Assembly: GCA_036265935.1 (NCBI GenBank)
Contig: DATAOB010000011.1
Span: 1 to 64,000 of the forward strand
Direction of reading: 5' to 3'
DNA from: JAFASC01 sp036265935
GTDB lineage: Bacteria > Pseudomonadota > Alphaproteobacteria > Rhizobiales > Beijerinckiaceae
DNA length: 64,000 nucleotides
The first letter of the stretch is position 1. Each line of letters opens with the position of its first letter. Made by a program: the position numbers and the translations under genes. Under the pieces are notes generated by a model. It saw only the letters and a program-made list of their open reading frames with translations, was not told where the DNA came from and did not search any database. Of this stretch, positions 26,769-35,356 are shown piece by piece.

Positions 26769-27524
26769 TCACGCTTCGCGCAATTCATCGCCGACGCTGA
26801 GTTCGCCGCCCGCGATGATGCGGGCGTATACGCCGCAATCGTGATGAGCGTAGGCGCGTTCCATCAGCGCGACTAAATCCATGTCGCGCAGCCCGCCTCT
26901 GGGCACGACATCGATTGCGGCGCAGCGGTCGATCGGCTTTGTAATCTCAAGGGCCAACGAACCCGCGCGCAGCGTACGGCCGGTGAGCGCGAATTCCTCC
27001 CAGGGCGAAAGGCCGTTGACGTAAACGTTCGCGCGAAAGCGCAAGGGATCGAGGCTGCGCCCTGCCTTCTCCGCGATCGCTCGCACGCTCGCCACATTAA
27101 TCAGCGACACAAAACCCGCGCGCGAGTCGGTGAAACGGAACCCCCTCGGAGCAGCCAGCACTAGCGCCGGCCCCCGCATTTCATCTGCGCAAAATGCATC
27201 GAAGAAGCGTTCGATCGCGGCGCGCCCCTCATTTGTCGCAAGCGCGCCCGCCACGACTTCAATGCCGCCCTGCTCTATGCTCAGCACTGTCGTCGCCGCA
27301 TCGTAACGCGTGGTCAGTGCTGCCAACCGTGCATTACGTGCCAGCATCAAAAACTTGATCTTCGGCTGATGCACCGGCGCCGCCGGATCGAATCCGGAGG
27401 GGCCGTTCTCGATTGCATAAAGCCGGTCGCCGGGGAAAAATTCCCCCGGCTCGAGGTTCACGGTTTGCAAGGCCTCTGGCGAGAGGCTTTTCACGGGATA
27501 TCGATAAAGCGCGGCAACCCGCAT
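26769..27524 (-). CDS. MOSC domain-containing protein
   Basis: 251 aa with an N-terminal beta-barrel MOSC_N part (MRVAALYRYPVKSLSPEAL) and a C-terminal MOSC domain (about 115-250) including FRANVYVNGLSPWEE, the conserved cysteine in KPIDRCAAIDV and DCGVYARI. MOSC proteins bind the molybdenum cofactor or carry sulfur, as in mARC/YiiM-type N-hydroxylated-substrate reductases. No partner oxidoreductase is adjacent. It converges with the DUF4167 gene (3-base gap). Confidence 0.85.
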   Translation of the reverse strand: MRVAALYRYPVKSLSPEALQTVNLEPGEFFPGDRLYAIENGPSGFDPAAPVHQPKIKFLMLARNARLAALTTRYDAATTVLSIEQGGIEVVAGALATNEGRAAIERFFDAFCADEMRGPALVLAAPRGFRFTDSRAGFVSLINVASVRAIAEKAGRSLDPLRFRANVYVNGLSPWEEFALTGRTLRAGSLALEITKPIDRCAAIDVVPRGGLRDMDLVALMERAYAHHDCGVYARIIAGGELSVGDELREA

Positions 27525-27536
27525 CCCGCAGAAGCG

Positions 27537-28766
27537 TCAGCTCCTCAATTCGTCGCTGAGGATCGGCCCGAACAGAACCCAACGCGTTCCGTCGAAACGC
27601 TGCATCTGGAACTGCTTGATCACCCGATAGTCGTCCGACGTCGTATTGATTGTGATGCCAGGCAGGCCGAGCGAGCCAGAAAAATTCTTGATGTTCGTCG
27701 CCTGCTTCATCAGGTTCTCGCGCGTGAGGTCGTCACCGCACTGGCGCAGCACGTGCACCATCAATTCCGCCGTGCCATATCCATACGTGTTGAAGACGCT
27801 GTCTTTCACGCCGGTCGGATAATATTTCTCCATGAACTCGAAATATTTCTTCATACCCGGATCGTCCTTCCACGCCGGGTCGGTCGGATCCTTGCCGTAG
27901 TTGATCGTGATCAGGTCCTTCGAATTCTCGAGTTTCGCCGGCGTCAGCACTTCGCTTACGGAAATGGAGTTGATGTTGAGGACGTGCATCGGCTTCCAGC
28001 CGAGCTCGGCGGCTTTCTTGATGATCTGCGCTGCGAATTTGGGCGTGCCGCCATTGAACAGCACGTCGGCGCCCGACGCTTTGAGCTTCAACATCTGTGA
28101 ATCGACCGTCGGATCGGTCACTTCATAGGTCGCCTCGGCAACAATCAGGTTCGCCTTGTTGGCGAGCCCCTCCTTCAAACCTTTCACATAATCGCGACCG
28201 AAATCGTCGTTCTGCGTCAGGATCGCGATCTTCGCGTCCGGCTTTTCCTTCAAAATATATTGCGCATAGACATGCGCTTCCGTGAGGTAGCTCGGGTTAT
28301 AGCCGATCGTCCACGGAAAGTTCTTCGGGTCGGTGAACTTCGCCGCGCCGGTCGCGACGAACAGCATCGGCACCTTTTTGGTATTCATATATTTCATGAT
28401 CGCCGTGTTCGAGGCGGTGCCGAGCGTCTGGAATGTCGCCAAGACCTCGTCACTCTCGACGAGTTTGCGAACCTGCTCGACGGTCTTCGGCGGGCTATAG
28501 GCGTCGTCGTAGCTGATCAGGTTGATCTTGCGGCCATTGATGCCACCATGATCATTGATCATCTGGAAATAGGCGGCTTCCGCTTTGCCGATCGTGCCGT
28601 AGGCGGAAGCAGGCCCGCTATAAGGCATCGTTTGACCGAGCTTGATCTCGGTGTCGCTCGCCCCCGGGCCATATTTCTTCTGCGCTTCGGCCGCGGTGAA
28701 CGTCGCAGCCATCGCCGCAAACACGAAGCCGGTTGCCAACCAGGTTCGCTGCGCCCGTGTGGTCAT
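27537..28766 (-). CDS. Branched-chain amino-acid-type ABC transporter substrate-binding protein
   Basis: 409 aa periplasmic receptor of the LivK/type I family. Start at the ATG 28766, which has AGAGGAGAGG upstream; a longer frame to 28829 lacks family similarity. Signal peptide TWLATGFVFAAMAATFTAAEA with a cleavage-like AEA-QK. Mature part opens IKLGQTMPYSGPASAYG and contains INDHGGINGRKINLISYDD, typical of Liv-type receptors that often bind aromatic or branched-chain compounds. No liv permease or ATPase genes lie in the window, so it is an orphan receptor here. Confidence 0.85.
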   Translation of the reverse strand: MTTRAQRTWLATGFVFAAMAATFTAAEAQKKYGPGASDTEIKLGQTMPYSGPASAYGTIGKAEAAYFQMINDHGGINGRKINLISYDDAYSPPKTVEQVRKLVESDEVLATFQTLGTASNTAIMKYMNTKKVPMLFVATGAAKFTDPKNFPWTIGYNPSYLTEAHVYAQYILKEKPDAKIAILTQNDDFGRDYVKGLKEGLANKANLIVAEATYEVTDPTVDSQMLKLKASGADVLFNGGTPKFAAQIIKKAAELGWKPMHVLNINSISVSEVLTPAKLENSKDLITINYGKDPTDPAWKDDPGMKKYFEFMEKYYPTGVKDSVFNTYGYGTAELMVHVLRQCGDDLTRENLMKQATNIKNFSGSLGLPGITINTTSDDYRVIKQFQMQRFDGTRWVLFGPILSDELRS

Positions 28767-28847
28767 TTTTCCTCTCCTCTTGCGCAAAGACGCGCAAATC
28801 TCCGCTTTAATCCAAGTCGTGGCAAGCAAGCCGCGATTGCTGCCAAG

Positions 28848-29501
28848 CTAGCCGCGCTTCGCCGCGAACAGGTTCACAACCATGTAGGACGGGAAGCTCG
28901 CATTCCACTCGTCTGGTAGCTCAGCGGAATGAATTCATTCGGCGCGGTGATTTTGGCTCGATGCTCGTAGCCGACCTCCGCGACATGCAAACCGGCGTCT
29001 TTGAAGATCAGCGCCAGCGCTTCCTTGCTGAAGCGGAAGAAGTCGGAGGGGTAGCCGTGCAGCGGGAAGGTCTGGTGGGTGCTGACGTACGCGAAGCCGC
29101 CGGGCTTTTGCACGCGCGCAACTTCCTTCGCCGCGATCCACGGCCGCTCGAGATGCTCGAACACCGCGACGGCGACGAGCGCGTCGAAACGGCCGGCCCA
29201 ATCCTGCGGCAGCGCATGCAGATCGGCGACGGCGTCGACGTCGGCACCGGTATCCACGTCCGCCATCACGTAATTGCTGCGCGGCACATGCGGGAAGAGG
29301 TGCATCGAATGGGTGGGCCGGCCCTCGATCGACTGTTTCGTGCCGATTTCGAGGACGCGCGCCTCGCCTCCGAGAGCCGCCGCGGCGGCGACGAAGGCGT
29401 CACGCGGCGCGCTGCTCGATATATCGGGGCATAGCCTGCGAGGCTTTCACGCCGCGGCCGGTGATCGCATCGCGGAATTTCCTCAGAGCGTTGAGCGCCA
29501 T
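28848..29501 (-). pseudogene. Class I SAM methyltransferase gene with two frameshifts
   Basis: Pieces in three frames make one protein. MALNALRKFRDAITGRG...RYIEQRAA stops at a TGA inside GCCGCGTGACGCC; the next frame continues DAFVAAAAALGGEARVLEIGTK (SAM motif I), ALVAVAVFEHLERPW and ITAPNEFIPLSYQT; a last shift at ACGAGTGG restores EWNASFPSYMVVNLFAAKRG before a TAG at 28850-28848. The first lesion looks like loss of a CG pair in a CG run, the second like loss of one G. The substrate is unknown. An internal 143-codon open frame (28874-29305) could at most make a fragment. Confidence 0.72.
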
Positions 29502-29668
29502 CTCGGTCCTCGTCGAGGCCTCCCGTAGCATCGCATGCCAAGGGGCGGCAACCAGCCAGTCGATGGCAGATGGCAGCGACTCGCTGCCTTGAACGACTCG
29601 CTCACCCATTCGGGCGTGCGTCATCGCCGCCGCACGCCAGTGCGTACGAGAAAAAGAGAAACCAAGAG

Positions 29669-29738
29669 GACACGGGACGCCGGGTCACCGATGCCTGAAG
29701 CTTCATCAAAAAAGCCGGTTTCCCGGCGTCCACGTGTC
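29669..29738. repeat. Long inverted repeat
   Basis: GACACGGGACGCCGGG at 29669-29684 pairs with CCCGGCGTCCACGTGTC at 29722-29738, a stem of about 16-17 bp with one bulge and a 37-base loop. No T-run follows on either strand. It lies in a gene-poor gap together with another palindromic element and may be a degenerate mobile repeat. Confidence 0.5.
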
Positions 29739-30023
29739 GGCGATTTCTGACTTATCGCGTCCCGAGCTTCCATGGAGCTGTTTTTGCGCAGGCCCACATC
29801 TTTCGATGTGCAACCCGGGCCGATCCATCCCCAGGGGCAAACACCCCGGACGGGTCATAGTGCCCGACGGGCGGGCCACCTGCCGCCGCGCTCTCTTCAC
29901 GAGAGAGAGCGGCAGTTGCGAGAGCCCCCGCGACTGCACGGGCCGCAGGCGCCGCTCCCCGACACGACAAGCACTAAAGTCAGCACCTCATGCCAAGGAC
30001 ATCGAAGGGCAGCACGAAGGGCT

Positions 30024-30119
30024 GTCATTGCGAGCGAAGCGAAACAATCCAGGAGCAAATGCTCGATGATTGCAGCACTGACCCCTGGATTGCTTCGTCG
30101 CTCCGCTCCTCGCAATGAC
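30024..30119. repeat. REP-like palindromic intergenic element
   Basis: Left arm GTCATTGCGAGCGAAGCGAA (continuing to CAATCCAGG) pairs with the right arm CCTGGATTGCTTCGTCGCTC (continuing to CTCGCAATGAC) around a central loop of about 30 bases. The arms match the GTCATTGCGAGCGAAGCGAAGCA-type palindromic repeat seen dispersed in intergenic DNA of many proteobacteria (recollection). The right arm has an extra CTC-containing segment relative to the left. It lies downstream of arsC, where it could end or stabilise the ars transcript. Confidence 0.65.
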
Positions 30120-30179
30120 TGCCCTTCACCCGGGCCTGCTCGCCGGAGACGGGGCGCGGGCGCGGCGCGTAACGCTGCA

Positions 30180-30599
30180 TCACGCGCTCTCCCGCCGGCC
30201 TTTACCGCCAACCACCTCGCCATCTTCTTTCGTGAACCGCCCGATGTCGCGATTGGGCAGAATCTCGAGCACGGTTTCGGACGGCCGGCAGAGCCGCACG
30301 CCTTTCGCCGTCACCACGATCGGCCGGTTGATCAGGATCGGATATTTGAGCATGAAGTCGATCAGCTCATCGTCCGACCATTTCGGATCGGCGAGGCCGA
30401 GCTCGACATAGGGCGTCCCCTTCTCGCGCAGCAATGCGCGAACGGGAATGTTCATCGCCTTGATGAGCTCGATCAGCCGCGCGCGGCTCGGCGGATTTTT
30501 GAGATACTCGATGATCTCGGGCTCCTCGCCGCTCTGGCGGATCATCGTCAGCGTGTTGCGCGACGTGCCGCAATTCGGATTGTGATAGATCGTGATCAT
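30180..30599 (-). CDS. arsC: Arsenate reductase, glutaredoxin-dependent
   Basis: Reduces arsenate to arsenite using glutathione/glutaredoxin. 139 aa. The catalytic C10 lies in the NPNCGTSRNT motif, and the arsenate-pocket arginines of this family are in the LINRPIVV region. Last gene of the arsR-arsI-aqpS-arsC operon; its ATG overlaps the aqpS stop as ATGA. With AqpS downstream of reduction, arsenite leaves through the channel, so no ArsB/Acr3 pump is required; none is present here. Confidence 0.93.
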   Translation of the reverse strand: MITIYHNPNCGTSRNTLTMIRQSGEEPEIIEYLKNPPSRARLIELIKAMNIPVRALLREKGTPYVELGLADPKWSDDELIDFMLKYPILINRPIVVTAKGVRLCRPSETVLEILPNRDIGRFTKEDGEVVGGKGRRESA

Positions 30600-31294
30600 A
30601 GTTGCGCCTCGGGATTAAGCGGGGCTGCATCGCTCGTGGCGCGCAGCAGCCAATTCGTCAGTGCCAGCGCGGCGAGCGCGCCGGCAAATTCGGCGATCAT
30701 GAATCCAGGAAGGTCGAGCGGGCGGATGCCGGAAAATGTGTTGGTGAGCGCGCGCGCGATCGCCACTGCGGGATTGGCGAAGGACGTCGAAGCGGTGAAC
30801 CAGTAGGCGGCGGTGATATAGAGTCCAACGAGCCATGGCACCGCGGCATGCGCGAAGCGGATGCCGGCGAGGATCACCGTCACGAGGCCAAAAGCAGCGA
30901 CTGCTTCGGCGAACCATTGCGGTCCGCCTGTCCGCGCTTTTTGCGACGCCTCGATGAGCGGCAGCGCAAACATGAGATGCGCGGCGATCGTGCCAAGCAC
31001 GCCGCCGATGATTTGCGCCGCAATGTAGGCGCCCGTCTCGCCGGCCGGAAGATCGCGCTTCAGCGCAAAGACGAGCGACACCGCCGGATTGAAATGTGCG
31101 CCGGAGATCGGCGCGAAGATCGTGATCAGGACGACGAGGATCGCGCCTGTCGCGAGCGTATTGCAGAGAAGCGCAAGCGCGGTGTCCTTCGTCAGCGATT
31201 CCGCCATGATGCCGGAGCCGACAACCGCTGCCACCAAGAGCGCCGTGCCGAGCGCTTCCGCCGCGAGGCGGCGGCGCAGATCGTAGGCCGGCAT
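30596..31294 (-). CDS. aqpS: Aquaglyceroporin-like arsenite channel
   Basis: MIP-family channel, 232 aa, six membrane helices and the two half-helix NPA boxes: GAHFNPAVSL (about 60-70) and FANPAVAIARAL (about 170-180). Position inside an ars operon is the basis for the AqpS name: in Sinorhizobium AqpS lets arsenite flow out down its gradient after ArsC action. A plain glycerol or water channel cannot be excluded from sequence alone. Start 3 bases after the arsI stop. Confidence 0.87.
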   Translation of the reverse strand: MPAYDLRRRLAAEALGTALLVAAVVGSGIMAESLTKDTALALLCNTLATGAILVVLITIFAPISGAHFNPAVSLVFALKRDLPAGETGAYIAAQIIGGVLGTIAAHLMFALPLIEASQKARTGGPQWFAEAVAAFGLVTVILAGIRFAHAAVPWLVGLYITAAYWFTASTSFANPAVAIARALTNTFSGIRPLDLPGFMIAEFAGALAALALTNWLLRATSDAAPLNPEAQL

Positions 31295-31297
31295 GCG

Positions 31298-31783
31298 TTA
31301 GCAGCAGGCGGCGGCTTTGGGCGCGCAGCCGCAAGATTCTGCGGCTACCGGCTCGCTTAGTTCCGGCGCTTTCGCGTGCGCGACGCGCGCCTCGCGTTCG
31401 CCGGTTCCGTCGCCGTAATCGGTGACCTCCCCTTTTGTCAGGAACGCCTCCCAGGCGATGCCGGCAGGATCTTCGATCCAGGACTTTTCCGATTGCGCGT
31501 AGCAGCAGCGCGTCTCGCCTTGCTCGACAATCGCGCCCCCGGCCGCACGCAGGCGGCCGTAGATTTCGCCGAGCTCCTGCTTGTCCTCGACCTGAATGCC
31601 GAGGTGATCGAGGCCAGGTTGCCGACTGCGCGTTGAGATCGCGAAATTGACGCGCGGATCATCGAGCATCCACTTGGCGTAATCGAGCTTTGTCACGGTA
31701 GGCTCTGACGCGAACAGCGCCGAATAAAAGCCGATCGAATGTTGCAGGTCTTCGACGGACACGTGAACGTGCAGGCGTTTCAT
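31298..31783 (-). CDS. arsI: ArsI-type vicinal-oxygen-chelate protein (putative C-As lyase)
   Basis: 161 aa VOC-fold protein from the ATG at 31783, preceded by GGGAGA. The ArsI residue set can be read: metal ligands H5 (or H7), H60 in GLDHLGIQV and E112 in AWEAF, and the arsenic-binding vicinal pair C93-C94 in ETRCCYAQS. ArsI demethylates trivalent organoarsenicals. The C-terminus adds CGCAPKAAACC, a cysteine-rich tail that may bind As(III). Often annotated as cadmium-induced CadI; the CC pair and the operon favour ArsI. Confidence 0.85.
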   Translation of the reverse strand: MKRLHVHVSVEDLQHSIGFYSALFASEPTVTKLDYAKWMLDDPRVNFAISTRSRQPGLDHLGIQVEDKQELGEIYGRLRAAGGAIVEQGETRCCYAQSEKSWIEDPAGIAWEAFLTKGEVTDYGDGTGEREARVAHAKAPELSEPVAAESCGCAPKAAACC

Positions 31784-31794
31784 ATTGGTCTCCC

Positions 31795-32145
31795 TCAGGC
31801 CGGAGCTTTGGCGCGTTTGCGGCGCGCGGGTTTGCAGGCCGCCGCGGGCGGACACGATGCGGCGCCCTGACAGCAATTTTCGGTGAGATAGTCGATGAGC
31901 GCATTGATCGTCTCGAACTGCGCCGCGTAAATCATCGAACGGCCGTCGCGCCGAACGCTCACGAGGGCTGCCATGCGCAGCCGGTCGAAGTGGAAGGTCA
32001 GCGTGTTCGGAGACAGTTTGAGCGCCGCGGCAACCTTGCCCGCCGGCATTCCCTCAGGTCCCGCCTGGACGAGAAGGCGAAACGCGTCGAGCCGATTGTC
32101 CTGGGCGAGGGCGGCGAGGGCCGCGACGGCGTCGGCAGTTTCCAT
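31795..32145 (-). CDS. arsR: ArsR/SmtB-family repressor
   Basis: 116 aa winged-helix repressor, first gene of the ars operon. HTH region GKVAAALKLSPNTLTFHFDRL; the C-terminus carries ENCCQGAASCPPAAAC, a cluster of Cys suited to As(III) sensing, placed after the dimerisation helix as in the C-terminal-site ArsR subclass, not in the alpha3 CxxC site. A palindrome embedded in a sigma70-like promoter lies directly upstream. Confidence 0.92.
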   Translation of the reverse strand: METADAVAALAALAQDNRLDAFRLLVQAGPEGMPAGKVAAALKLSPNTLTFHFDRLRMAALVSVRRDGRSMIYAAQFETINALIDYLTENCCQGAASCPPAAACKPARRKRAKAPA

Positions 32146-32154
32146 ATTTCAACG

Positions 32155-32182
32155 AATATCGAAACATTTTCGATGCTGTCAA
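32155..32182 (-). promoter_or_regulatory. ars operon promoter with embedded ArsR operator
   Basis: On the minus strand a consensus -35 TTGACA (32182-32177) is followed after 16 bases by a GATATT -10 (32160-32155), about 10 bases before the arsR ATG. The spacer contains ATCGAAAATGTTTCGAT (32174-32158), a perfect 7-bp inverted repeat with a 3-base centre. Binding of ArsR there would block RNA polymerase, and release by As(III) would induce the operon. The leader is very short, so arsR may have little or no 5' UTR. Confidence 0.75.
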
Positions 32183-32197
32183 GCAATATTTCGGCCT

Positions 32198-32944
32198 TCA
32201 TCGAAAAGTCGCGACGGGCAAATTGAGCGCCTCGTCCTGCTTCAACGCGATTCCCGTGAGCTTGCGCGCGAGCGCCAGGCGCATTAGCGAGCCGATGAGC
32301 CGCGCGGCGGCTTCGATCGGCAGACCGTCGGGCCGGATATTCGATACGCAATTGCGCTCGGAATCGCGCGTCTCGCCTGGACGCGGCGCGTAAGTAAGAT
32401 ATGCACCGAGCGAGTCCGCCGAAGTGAGCCCCGGCCGCTCGCCGATCAACATAATGACGAGCGTGGCGCTAAGCGCATCGGCAATCTCGTCGCCGAGGGC
32501 GACACGCGCTTGCGTGGCAATGACAAGCGGTGCGAGGCGCAGATCGTGAAGATACGACCGCAAGGCGCGCACGAGCAACGGCGCGTGAGTCGCGGTGGCG
32601 CGGGCGGAAAGGCCGTCGGCGGTAACGATACATACGTCAAACGAGTCCCGCGTCAGCACGCGCCGCGACTCTGCCGCGAGCACGCGCCCGAGATCGGGCC
32701 GCTGCAGATAATCCTGCCGGTCCGCGGCGCGGCTCATCACGATAACAGGCGCAAATTGGGCAAGCTCGCGCGAAAGCCGCTCGGCGTCGAGCGTCTCATG
32801 CACGGCGTCCTGCGCTTCCGCATGCGCCAGCGCGAATTCGAGCACGCGCCGCGTCGGCAGCGAATCGCCGATGCGGCCGAGCGCGATGCGCGCCGCCGTC
32901 GCACGGCGCAGGAAGGACCATGCATCATCGGAGTCGCGCGTCAT
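32198..32944 (-). CDS. eutC: Ethanolamine ammonia-lyase small subunit
   Basis: Small subunit of the B12-dependent enzyme that splits ethanolamine into acetaldehyde and ammonia. 248 aa from the ATG at 32944, which overlaps the eutB stop (ATGA). Recognisable blocks are RIALGRIGDSLPTRRVLEFALAHAEAQDAVH in pieces, VIVMSRAADRQDYLQRPDLGR and LVIMLIGERPGL. The extended open frame upstream is a shadow inside eutB. Confidence 0.95.
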   Translation of the reverse strand: MTRDSDDAWSFLRRATAARIALGRIGDSLPTRRVLEFALAHAEAQDAVHETLDAERLSRELAQFAPVIVMSRAADRQDYLQRPDLGRVLAAESRRVLTRDSFDVCIVTADGLSARATATHAPLLVRALRSYLHDLRLAPLVIATQARVALGDEIADALSATLVIMLIGERPGLTSADSLGAYLTYAPRPGETRDSERNCVSNIRPDGLPIEAAARLIGSLMRLALARKLTGIALKQDEALNLPVATFR

Positions 32945-34317
32945 CGCATCGCGGCGATCAGTTTCGCCGCACCCTCGCCGCGCGGCCGAATGCGGCGCAT
33001 CTCGTCCATGAGGCCCATACGAATGAGCCAATCCTCGAATTCCGGCGCCGGCCGCAGTCCAAGCGCGGCGCGCACATAAAGCGCATCGTGAAATGACGTC
33101 GACTGATAGGAGAGCATGATGTCGTCGGCGCCGGGCACGCCCATCACATAAGTGCAGCCGGCGACGGCGAGCAGCGTCAACAGATTGTCCATGTCGTCCT
33201 GGTCGGCGTCGGCGTGATTGGTGTAGCAGACGTCGACACCCATCGGCAGCCCCAAGAGCTTGCCGCAAAAATGATCTTCGAGTCCGGCGCGGATGATCTC
33301 GCGGCCATTATAAAGATATTCGGGACCGATGAAGCCGACGACGCTGTTGACGAGCAGCGGCTTGTAGCGGCGTGCGACCGCGTAAGCGCGCGCCTCCATC
33401 GTCTGCTGATCCACGCCGTGATGCGCATCCGCCGAGAGCGCGCTGCCCTGCCCCGTCTCGAAATACATGCAATTGTCGCCGACCGTGCCGCGTTTTAACG
33501 CACGCGCCGCATCGTGCGCCTCGTCGAGCAACGAAAGCGACACCCCGAAGGATTTGTTCGCGGCCTCGCTGCCGGCTATCGACTGAAAGACGAGATCGAC
33601 GGGGGCGCCCTGCGCCATCACCTCGAGCATGGTCGTCACATGCGCGAGCACGCAGGATTGCGTCGGGATGTCGAAGCGGCGGATGAGATCGTCGACGCGT
33701 TCGATGAGGAGAGCCGCCTGGCTCGCGCTGTCGGTCGCCGGATTGATGCCGATCACGGCGTCGCCGCATCCATACATGAGGCCGTCCAAAATAGACGCGC
33801 CGATCCCCGCGAGATCGTCGGTCGGATGGTTCGGTTGCAAGCGCACGGAGAGCCCGCCCTTGAGGCCGATCGTGTTGCGGAAGCGGGTGACGACCTCGAC
33901 CTTGCGGGCGGCGGCGATCAGATCCTGGTTGCGCATGAGTTTCGACACCGCCGCCGCCATTTCTGGCGTCACGCCCGGCGCGAGCGCGGCGAGGGTTTGC
34001 GGGTCGGCTTCGTCGGAGAGCAGGAAATCGCGGAATTCGCCGACGCTCAGCGAAGTGACGCGCGCGAAGGCGCTTGCGTCGTGCTGATCGAGGATCAGGC
34101 GCGAGACTTCGTCCGTGTCGGGATCGATCAGCGGCTCGGCAAGAAAGCCCGTGAGGGGGACGTCGGCAAGCGCGATCCGCGCCGCGACGCGCGCCTGTTG
34201 ATTTTCCGCGGCGAGGCCGGCCAGGCGGTCACCGGCACGATCGGGACTGGCACGTGCGAGCAGCGTACGCAGGTCGGGGAAGGTGTGCGCCGTGTCGGCG
34301 AGGTGCGTTGCGTACAT
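32941..34317 (-). CDS. eutB: Ethanolamine ammonia-lyase large subunit
   Basis: 458 aa catalytic TIM-barrel subunit. Visible family blocks are RFRNTIGLKGGLSVRLQPNH, DGLMYGCGDAVIGINPATDS and CYTNHADADQDDMDNLL. Coupled to eutC. No shell-protein, EutA reactivase or permease genes flank the pair, so ethanolamine would be used without a microcompartment, as in many soil bacteria; transport and acetaldehyde oxidation must be encoded elsewhere. Confidence 0.96.
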   Translation of the reverse strand: MYATHLADTAHTFPDLRTLLARASPDRAGDRLAGLAAENQQARVAARIALADVPLTGFLAEPLIDPDTDEVSRLILDQHDASAFARVTSLSVGEFRDFLLSDEADPQTLAALAPGVTPEMAAAVSKLMRNQDLIAAARKVEVVTRFRNTIGLKGGLSVRLQPNHPTDDLAGIGASILDGLMYGCGDAVIGINPATDSASQAALLIERVDDLIRRFDIPTQSCVLAHVTTMLEVMAQGAPVDLVFQSIAGSEAANKSFGVSLSLLDEAHDAARALKRGTVGDNCMYFETGQGSALSADAHHGVDQQTMEARAYAVARRYKPLLVNSVVGFIGPEYLYNGREIIRAGLEDHFCGKLLGLPMGVDVCYTNHADADQDDMDNLLTLLAVAGCTYVMGVPGADDIMLSYQSTSFHDALYVRAALGLRPAPEFEDWLIRMGLMDEMRRIRPRGEGAAKLIAAMR

Positions 34318-34376
34318 GAGAGACTCAGCGCGCCGATGATTACGCGGAGATCATATCGCCGCAATCAATTTCCAGC

Positions 34377-35255
34377 CTACGCACCGATGACGCGGCTGAC
34401 GACCGGCCAATAGAAATCGCCAAAGCCCGCTTCCGACGCTTCCTCCAGCAATCGGGCGGCAAGCTCCGCGCCGTGGATTTTCGCCCCGACATTTTCGGCA
34501 AGATCGAGCGCGTAGCCTAAATCCTTGCGCATATAATCGGTCGAGAAAGCGCGCTCGGGAAATATGTTGGGCAGAACCGCTTTCATGCCATGATTGCGCA
34601 ACGCAAACGAATCGGCCGAGCCTTTCATCAGCGTCTCGAACAGAAGCTTGCCGTCAAGACCGGCGCGGCGCGCAACGACCAGCGCTTCGGACAAAGCAAT
34701 TACGGTTTCCGCCAAAACCATGTTGTTCAAGATTTTCACGATCTGCCCGGAGCCGACAGGACCGCAATGCGTGATGTCGGTCGCGCAGCAGGCAAGCAGC
34801 GGCTCGATCGCGGCAAAAGTCTCGGCATCGGCGCCGACCATGATGCTGAGCGTGCCCGCTTCCGCCGCCTCGCGCGTGCGGGCGATCGGCGCATCGGCGT
34901 AGCGGGCGCCTCGGTCGGCGAATTTCGCCGCAAGCGAGCGCGTGAGATCGACCGGCGACGTGCCGAGGTCGACAACGATCTGCCGCGCGCGAGTATGCGC
35001 CAGCAACCCGTCCTCGCCCGCGCATACTGTCTCGACATGCTTGCCGCTCGGCAGGGCCATGAAGATCACGTCGCAGGCGCGCGCCAGCGCCGCGATATTA
35101 CCCGCGGCCTCTACTCCCGCCTGCTTCAGCCGCCGCAACGGCGCGGCATCGCGATCGAAAGCGATCACCATCCGCCCGCTCTTCCGCGCAAGATTGCGGC
35201 AGATGGGCTCGCCCATGACGCCGACGCCGACGAACCCGATCGTCCTTGTTTTCAT
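34377..35255 (-). CDS. 3-hydroxyisobutyrate dehydrogenase-family NAD(P) oxidoreductase
   Basis: 292 aa from the ATG at 35255. N-terminal Rossmann domain TIGFVGVGVMGEPICRNLA, and the C-terminal helical domain with the GPVGSGQIVKILNN block that carries the catalytic lysine of beta-hydroxyacid dehydrogenases. The substrate (3-hydroxyisobutyrate, tartronate semialdehyde or other) cannot be told. It lies 59 bases from eutB on the same strand, but a functional link is only a guess. Confidence 0.85.
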   Translation of the reverse strand: MKTRTIGFVGVGVMGEPICRNLARKSGRMVIAFDRDAAPLRRLKQAGVEAAGNIAALARACDVIFMALPSGKHVETVCAGEDGLLAHTRARQIVVDLGTSPVDLTRSLAAKFADRGARYADAPIARTREAAEAGTLSIMVGADAETFAAIEPLLACCATDITHCGPVGSGQIVKILNNMVLAETVIALSEALVVARRAGLDGKLLFETLMKGSADSFALRNHGMKAVLPNIFPERAFSTDYMRKDLGYALDLAENVGAKIHGAELAARLLEEASEAGFGDFYWPVVSRVIGA

Positions 35256-35356
35256 GTGCCTTTCCTTGGCCGAATGAGGAATATCACCGCACCGGGAATA
35301 AATCCGCGCCGGCCCTGGTCTCATCCATACGCACCCGCGGATTGGAGGAGACCCAC

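Larger units (their letters stand above)
29502..30179. other. Gene-poor gap between the broken methyltransferase and arsC
   Basis: About 680 bases. Short open frames on both strands show no family similarity I recognise and no ribosome sites. The only structured content is the inverted repeat at 29669-29738 and the REP-like element at 30024-30119. No tRNA cloverleaf was found. Confidence 0.4.

Noticed and set aside
28874..29305. The 143-codon open frame as a complete methyltransferase
   Set aside because: It lacks SAM motif I and the C-terminus, both of which are found in adjacent frames.
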